11,085 nucleotides of DNA from the NCBI GenBank assembly GCA_031290695.1, contig JAITNB010000077.1, positions 1-11,085 on the forward strand. The letters run 5' to 3'. The translations under genes and the position numbers were made by a program. Shown one piece after another: positions 7,801 through 11,085 of the stretch. The notes beneath the pieces were generated by a model. That model saw nothing but the letters and a program-made list of their open reading frames with translations. It searched no databases and was not told the origin of the DNA. Source of the stretch: Coriobacteriales bacterium. Its GTDB lineage: Bacteria; Actinomycetota; Coriobacteriia; Coriobacteriales; UBA8131. Numbering within the stretch: position 1 is the first letter of the stretch; each line of letters begins with the position of its first letter.

Positions 7801-9255
7801 GTCGGTGGCGGAGACCATGAGCGTCTCGCCCAGATACGGTTTGTGCCGTGGCAGGGCAGGTGCCCCCACGGGCGGCTCATAGGCGGTTAAGATGGCATGG
7901 GAGTTGATGCCGCCAAAGCCAAAAGCGTTGACGCCGGCGACGAGGGGTATTTGCGTGCCATCCCAGGGCATGGGCTCCTGTGGGGGCATAAAGCGGCTCT
8001 CGTACATGGCAGGCATGGGTGTCTCGCAGTGCAGGGTAGGCGGTATCGTGCGGTGATAGAGGGCGAGTGCCGTCTTTATGACGCCTATCGTACCTGCCGA
8101 TGGCATCGTATGCCCAATGTTTGACTTGATAGAGCCAACATAGGCCCGGGGATGGGTGTTGTCGCCAAAGAACTCCTTAAGTGTGGCGATCTCGGTCCTG
8201 TCACCAACGGGCGTTGCCGTCCCATGGGCTTCGATAAGCCCAAGTTCTTCCCGGTCCATGCCCGAGCGCTCCCAGGCGAGGCCCAGCACACGGGTCTGGC
8301 CTTTGACCGAGGTGACGGTCACATGCGTGCCGCTGCCGTCGCTGCATACGGCGGTCTCCTTGATAACGGCATAGATGCGGTCCTCGTCCTCCTGGGCCTT
8401 CTTGAGCGTCTTTAAGACGATGAACCCGCCGCCCTGGCCGATAAGCAGCCCATCGGCATCGGCACTAAACGGGGCGATCTGCCCCCGGTGCGACATGGCG
8501 CCCATAATGTCAAAGGCGCTCCAGAACATCGCGCTTTGTGCAGAGTGCATGCCTCCCGCAACCGCGATGTCAACCTGGCCGGTGCGCAACAGCGTCATCG
8601 ACTGGTTGAGGGCCACAATCCCACTCGCACAGGCAGCGTCGACCGTATAGGCCGGGCCGTGCATGTCAAAGCGGTTGGCGACCAGCGAGGCGATGAGGTT
8701 GGGCATGGTGCCAATGACGGTGTCGCCCTGAAACCGGCCCTGGCGCAGCTGGTATGCCTTCTTGACCTTGTAGAGGTCGGCCTCCGTGAGCTGGGGCAGG
8801 GCGATCTTGAGCACCTCCGTTATCTGGTTGGCCACGCGTATTATCTCGGAGCAGCGCAGGGCGACCAGGCCCGAGAAGCTGCCCTTCCCGATGATGATGC
8901 TGCATTTTTGCAGCGGGATACCCTTCTCAAAGACACCGGCATCATGCAGGGCCATGTCAACGCCGGCAAGGGACATCAACTGGTCAGGCTCGACCCCGCT
9001 TGCGGCGATGGGCAGGATGCCGTAGCGCAGGGGGTCGACCTTGAATACTTTGCTAAACCCGCCCCGGTTGCAATAGAACCGGTCGACATCCTCGCCAATG
9101 CCGTCAAAGTATTCAGGCTCTATAACGTCGTGGGGGACTTCGGTGATAAAATCGACACCCTGTGAGATGCCCTGCCAAAACTCATCTATGCTCTCGCCCG
9201 CTGGACAAAAGACCGAAAGCCCCACAATGGCGATGTCGTTATCGTTGTAGTGCAT
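4882..9255 (-). CDS. Iterative type I polyketide/PUFA-type synthase, KS-AT-DH-PPTase (1457 aa)
   Basis: Complete gene with an ATG start preceded by AGGAG seven bases upstream. Domains in order: KS about 5-460, with active-site C209 in DAACASG, H344 in EAHGTATP and H382 in SNIGHT, so it should be condensing-competent; AT about 550-870, with nucleophile S623 in GHSIGEW and H723 in GIHTPLF; an Ala/Pro-rich linker about 938-970; a hot-dog-fold DH about 975-1235, with H989 in YLVDHS, the FHGPRY motif (1112-1117) and D1146 in LLDIMGQQ; and a C-terminal Sfp/PfaE-like PPTase about 1245-1457, with GVDIEKIE (D1367, E1369) and FWVAKEAVAK (K1407, E1408). It has no ACP, KR or enoylreductase of its own. 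It should therefore work on carriers of the preceding ACP-KR subunit and perhaps of the free ACP, which the PPTase would load with 4'-phosphopantetheine. A PPTase joined to the DH is known from enediyne PKSs (KS-AT-ACP-KR-DH-PPT); here that set of activities is spread over two genes. The AT lacks the usual Arg region and the DH motif carries an insertion (see findings). The domain calls are firm; the product is unknown. Confidence 0.95.
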   Translation of the reverse strand: MHYNDNDIAIVGLSVFCPAGESIDEFWQGISQGVDFITEVPHDVIEPEYFDGIGEDVDRFYCNRGGFSKVFKVDPLRYGILPIAASGVEPDQLMSLAGVDMALHDAGVFEKGIPLQKCSIIIGKGSFSGLVALRCSEIIRVANQITEVLKIALPQLTEADLYKVKKAYQLRQGRFQGDTVIGTMPNLIASLVANRFDMHGPAYTVDAACASGIVALNQSMTLLRTGQVDIAVAGGMHSAQSAMFWSAFDIMGAMSHRGQIAPFSADADGLLIGQGGGFIVLKTLKKAQEDEDRIYAVIKETAVCSDGSGTHVTVTSVKGQTRVLGLAWERSGMDREELGLIEAHGTATPVGDRTEIATLKEFFGDNTHPRAYVGSIKSNIGHTMPSAGTIGVIKTALALYHRTIPPTLHCETPMPAMYESRFMPPQEPMPWDGTQIPLVAGVNAFGFGGINSHAILTAYEPPVGAPALPRHKPYLGETLMVSATDKDALIAKLQKGDYTNTGGTYRLIIFNPDAKRIEQAISVVEKDVPWKGRLDIWFSNRPLLSAGGKAVYMFPGYYPDQTCEMDTLSDTCGLPRMEELLNEVPDGNNVTRRHHSEVYYRVWLAKTGLEKLGFDADIYIGHSIGEWNATTFGGMTDDDNELSSQATEDVEITEKYPLISVSGVSRETVNEWCERIPGLYLTNDNCPNQILLTGEKPARDALQELLEREQIYSTVLPSLGGIHTPLFSDMLRPSRAFLEKVHVHEGRVPVFSGTTLEPVPTNHEEYVSLVDSQLTRPVYFRELIEKLYDEQDARVFIQLSLGSLVGFVEDTLKGRDFGAVASTVASRNGADQLRRVMALLFIEGREVDPNFMGVKALYQVEHSLMILPMGAPLFVGLPELEDAMTERYGSSGPGAFAFSPPAQDGSTNPLLSAASANMHAAMQSQDELLRLFEGVPSQRAAAPAPTSRVVPATPQAPLPPTAPAAAATPADFEEPLRLTYEEYPYLVDHSIVRQPADWPYQDDLNPVVPLTMTIELLAEIALKHALGRKLVKISKMTAYQWVGVERPFEGTVKGSWKAPDLLLLELEGRAKAEFNFADEWPVPPTDYAGDINIGAEIMECPTAAELYDGYAFHGPRYHSSTKMLSVCERGITNLTEKQEGKGSLLDIMGQQLGVFLHLTQTENTISFPVRLKELAFYDDLFDQDGTFEHTLIVTRMTDDSISGDMVLKRNGKVWSVARDFICQRFLNDRPVWYVMLKPQYNKLAQEIAPGVFLYSNRSRSNVLTLLEKRYLNSMERGDYLALESTNLRREYITARIALKDAVRSYVARDGSDMLFPIELLSSHDSSGRPTVCGYGPRANRVGQLHVSLAHKGDEAVAMVSTQPVGVDIEKIEDKTAGFFETAFTEGERALMEALVQPEAAIRFWVAKEAVAKQAGTGLLGNPKNFEVCAVDGTVLTVGKVRVQTMDIGKEHIAGWTI
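4906..4912 (-). promoter_or_regulatory. Ribosome binding site of the stand-alone ACP gene
   Basis: AAAGGAG lies inside the last codons of the KS-AT-DH-PPTase gene, eleven bases before the ACP ATG at 4894. The spacing is slightly long but the match is strong. It supports a start inside the upstream gene. Confidence 0.75.
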
Positions 9256-9262
9256 GTAGCTA

Positions 9263-9267
9263 CTCCT
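9263..9267 (-). promoter_or_regulatory. Ribosome binding site of the KS-AT-DH-PPTase gene
   Basis: AGGAG lies seven bases before the ATG at 9255, in the 16-base gap after the stop of the ACP-KR gene. It supports this ATG as the start and indicates independent initiation rather than fusion of the two megasynthases. Confidence 0.8.
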
Positions 9268-9271
9268 ATGC

Positions 9272-11085
9272 TCAGTTCAGGGCCATTGAGATAAAGCCCT
9301 GCAACTCCTTCTCATCTCCACCAATCGCAAGTACAACGGGTGTGTCGCCAGCAACAATCTCATGTACAAAGAAGTCCGCGCCCTTGTCAAGCCGCAAGAA
9401 CGAGATGCCCTTCTTCTGGAATTCCCGCTCAAGGCCGGCGTTGACCATGCCGGCGCCCATCCATGGTCCCCAGCCAAAGGCAATTGCCCGTACCTGCGGC
9501 GCCTTGACGGCGAGGATACGGGCGAAGGAGTCCATAACACTGTTGCCAGCAGCATAGTCGCTTTGACCGGCATTGCCAAACGCCGAGGACATGCTAGAGA
9601 ACATCACCAGCAGCTTGAGGTTGGGCAGGAGCGTCTCCACGATGACCTTGAGGGGGGCAGCCTTGGTGTTATAGACCCGCTCAAAGGACGCAACCTCCTT
9701 GTCGCGGAAGAGCTTGTCTTCCAGGATGCCGGCCGCGTGGATGACGCCGTCGATGGTGCCATACTCTTCTTTGAGGCCCTCGATAAGGGTGCGCAGGGAC
9801 TGCTCGTTGGTCACGTCGGCCACATGGTAGCTGGCGGTGGCCCCCGTCTCCTCGATGAGCGAGAGGGCCTTGGCTACCTGGTTGGTCTTGAAGACCCGCA
9901 GGGCCTTGGCCTCGACCTCACGGAGCGTCGTCGTATCCATGTCCTCTGTTCCAAGGAGGTATGCGCGTATCTCGTCGACGGTTGTGAGGTTGGCGTACTC
10001 GTCGCGCTCCACCTCGAGGTCCGAGCGGCCCACCAGGTGGTACTGGCAGGGATAGGCCGTAGCCAGGCGCGCGACCAGGGTTGGCGTGATGCCCTGGGCA
10101 CCGCCCAGCACAATGACGTGTGAGTTGTTGTCAAGCTCCAGTTTCACCGGCTCGCCCTCCGACGCCACAAGCTCGCCGATCTGCGGCAAAAAGCTCAACC
10201 GCTCGGCATCCTTATAGAGGATCTCAGGGAAGGGCTGGGTGCTGCACAGCTCGTCCGCGACGATCTGCGGCAGCGTCGCGGTGTCCAGGGCGGCATAAAA
10301 GCTTACCGAGCCCAGGCGCTTGCCGGGATACTCATGAAACAGTGTCTTGATAAGGCCGTCAAAGCCCTCCAGCCTATCGACTGCGTCAAAGCCCTCCGCG
10401 TCGAGCAGGGCACCCGTGCTGTCATCGAACGTGAAGACGGCCTCCAGCTTCTTCATATCCGCCGCCTTAAGCAGCCTCACCAGGTCAAACGTCGTGTAAT
10501 GATGGGGACTCGACGTGATATTCAAGACGATAAGGCCATCGCTGTCCTGCAGGCTTGGCTCATCTGCACCTATCAGTCGTACCGTGGCACCCTTGCCTTC
10601 AAGCTCCTTTGCTACAGCTGCGGCCACACCGTTGCCGTCATCGGTCACGGCGATCACCTTGCCCGTGATGAGTGCGGCGTCTGTTGGGCCAAGGGCGCGG
10701 GGCGTAAGCGTTGGGGTCATCCGTACGATAACATCTGTTTTCACCGGGCCAGAGGGAACCGCTGAGTCTGCTGCCACGGCAGTGACACCGGCAAAGCCGC
10801 GCGGTTGCTCAACGGTGGCGCCCGTATCTCTGTTGCCCAGCTCCACTATCCAGGTTATCTGCTCGTCAAGGGTCTTGATCGACACGAGCCTCTCAAAGAA
10901 CTCGTCCATATCCTCGCCGTTGTCGGGGAAGGTCATGCGCTCGCTAAGGCTGCCGATTATCTCCATCTTCTTGATCGAGTCGATGCTCAGGTCGGCCTCC
11001 AGGTCGGCCTCAAGTGTAAGCATGTCTATGGGGTAGCCGGTCTTCTCGCTCACCACATCGATAACAATAGTGGTTATCTGCTCCC
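9272..11085 (-). CDS. PfaA-like type I polyketide/PUFA synthase, C-terminal part (ACP-KR), 5' end outside window
   Basis: About 604 residues of a megasynthase subunit are visible. The frame is still open at the right edge, and helix I of the carrier domain continues upstream of the GTG at 11056, so that codon is not taken as the real start. Numbering from that GTG, an ACP domain covers about residues 1-45, with the phosphopantetheine serine S27 in DLSIDSIKKMEI, a motif typical of PUFA-synthase carriers. A linker and a degenerate Rossmann subdomain follow (about 130-290). The catalytic KR (about 312-560) has the NADPH loop GGAQGIT (318-324), VGRS with R344, K465 in YNTKAAPL, FSSMSS (486-491), Y501 and N505. 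KR would reduce the beta-keto group of the ACP-bound chain. PfaA relatives are ordered KS-AT-ACP(n)-KR, so KS, AT and perhaps more ACPs probably lie beyond the edge (inference). The stop lies 16 bases before the next megasynthase gene. Heterocyst glycolipid HglE-type enzymes share this layout and cannot be excluded. Confidence 0.93.
   Translation of the reverse strand, partial: EQITTIVIDVVSEKTGYPIDMLTLEADLEADLSIDSIKKMEIIGSLSERMTFPDNGEDMDEFFERLVSIKTLDEQITWIVELGNRDTGATVEQPRGFAGVTAVAADSAVPSGPVKTDVIVRMTPTLTPRALGPTDAALITGKVIAVTDDGNGVAAAVAKELEGKGATVRLIGADEPSLQDSDGLIVLNITSSPHHYTTFDLVRLLKAADMKKLEAVFTFDDSTGALLDAEGFDAVDRLEGFDGLIKTLFHEYPGKRLGSVSFYAALDTATLPQIVADELCSTQPFPEILYKDAERLSFLPQIGELVASEGEPVKLELDNNSHVIVLGGAQGITPTLVARLATAYPCQYHLVGRSDLEVERDEYANLTTVDEIRAYLLGTEDMDTTTLREVEAKALRVFKTNQVAKALSLIEETGATASYHVADVTNEQSLRTLIEGLKEEYGTIDGVIHAAGILEDKLFRDKEVASFERVYNTKAAPLKVIVETLLPNLKLLVMFSSMSSAFGNAGQSDYAAGNSVMDSFARILAVKAPQVRAIAFGWGPWMGAGMVNAGLEREFQKKGISFLRLDKGADFFVHEIVAGDTPVVLAIGGDEKELQGFISMALN

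Noticed and set aside
8488..9165. 225-codon open frame on the plus strand
   Set aside because: It lies entirely opposite the KS domain with its conserved active-site motifs. It has arginine-, histidine- and glycine-rich composition with no recognisable domain, as expected for an antisense shadow in GC-rich DNA.
9362..10123. 253-codon open frame on the plus strand
   Set aside because: Antisense to the KR domain, whose Rossmann and catalytic motifs are intact; no domain signature of its own.
11054..11056. GTG as the true start of the ACP-KR protein
   Set aside because: The frame stays open to the window edge and codes for the start of ACP helix I upstream of this GTG, so the gene is cut by the window rather than starting here.
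1..11085. Enoylreductase, thioesterase domain fused to a synthase, NRPS domains, transposase, tRNA, CRISPR or terminator
   Set aside because: Looked for by motif and by eye on both strands; nothing supportable was found. An enoylreductase or other tailoring genes could lie outside the window.

Overview
This window is one strand-coherent block. All six genes read on the minus strand, from the right edge to the left edge, with overlaps or gaps of at most about 31 bases. It looks like the middle and end of one polycistronic lipid or polyketide biosynthesis and export operon that runs off the window at both ends. There is no gene-free stretch above 300 bases, and I see no promoter, terminator, RNA gene, mobile element or CRISPR array.

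In transcription order (right to left): (1) the C-terminal part of a PfaA-like polyketide/polyunsaturated-fatty-acid (PUFA) synthase, visible as an acyl carrier protein (ACP) domain followed by a ketoreductase (KR), 9272-11085, with its N-terminus beyond the right edge; (2) a 1457-residue megasynthase with ketosynthase (KS), acyltransferase (AT), dehydratase (DH) and a C-terminal phosphopantetheinyl transferase (PPTase), 4882-9255; (3) a free-standing 96-residue ACP, 4604-4894; (4) a 256-residue alpha/beta hydrolase, 3834-4604; (5) a LolD/MacB-type ABC ATPase, 3098-3802; (6) a large FtsX/MacB-type permease with a long extracellular coiled coil, 1-3101, whose last residues lie beyond the left edge.

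Inferred working model: the KS, AT, ACP, KR and DH domains of the two large proteins act together as an iterative type I synthase of the PUFA / enediyne-PKS / heterocyst-glycolipid superfamily. The fused PPTase activates the ACPs. The free ACP and the hydrolase receive, release or transfer the finished chain. The ABC transporter moves the lipid product, or a conjugate of it, out of the membrane. No enoylreductase or modular PKS architecture is visible, and the chemical product cannot be read from this window.

Organism: the DNA looks GC-rich by eye, genes are tightly packed with GTG/ATG starts and good Shine-Dalgarno sites, and the permease with an inserted coiled coil is of a type common in Gram-positive bacteria. 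This suits a high-GC Gram-positive anaerobe, for example an actinobacterium of class Coriobacteriia. That is a weak inference because no taxonomic marker gene is present.
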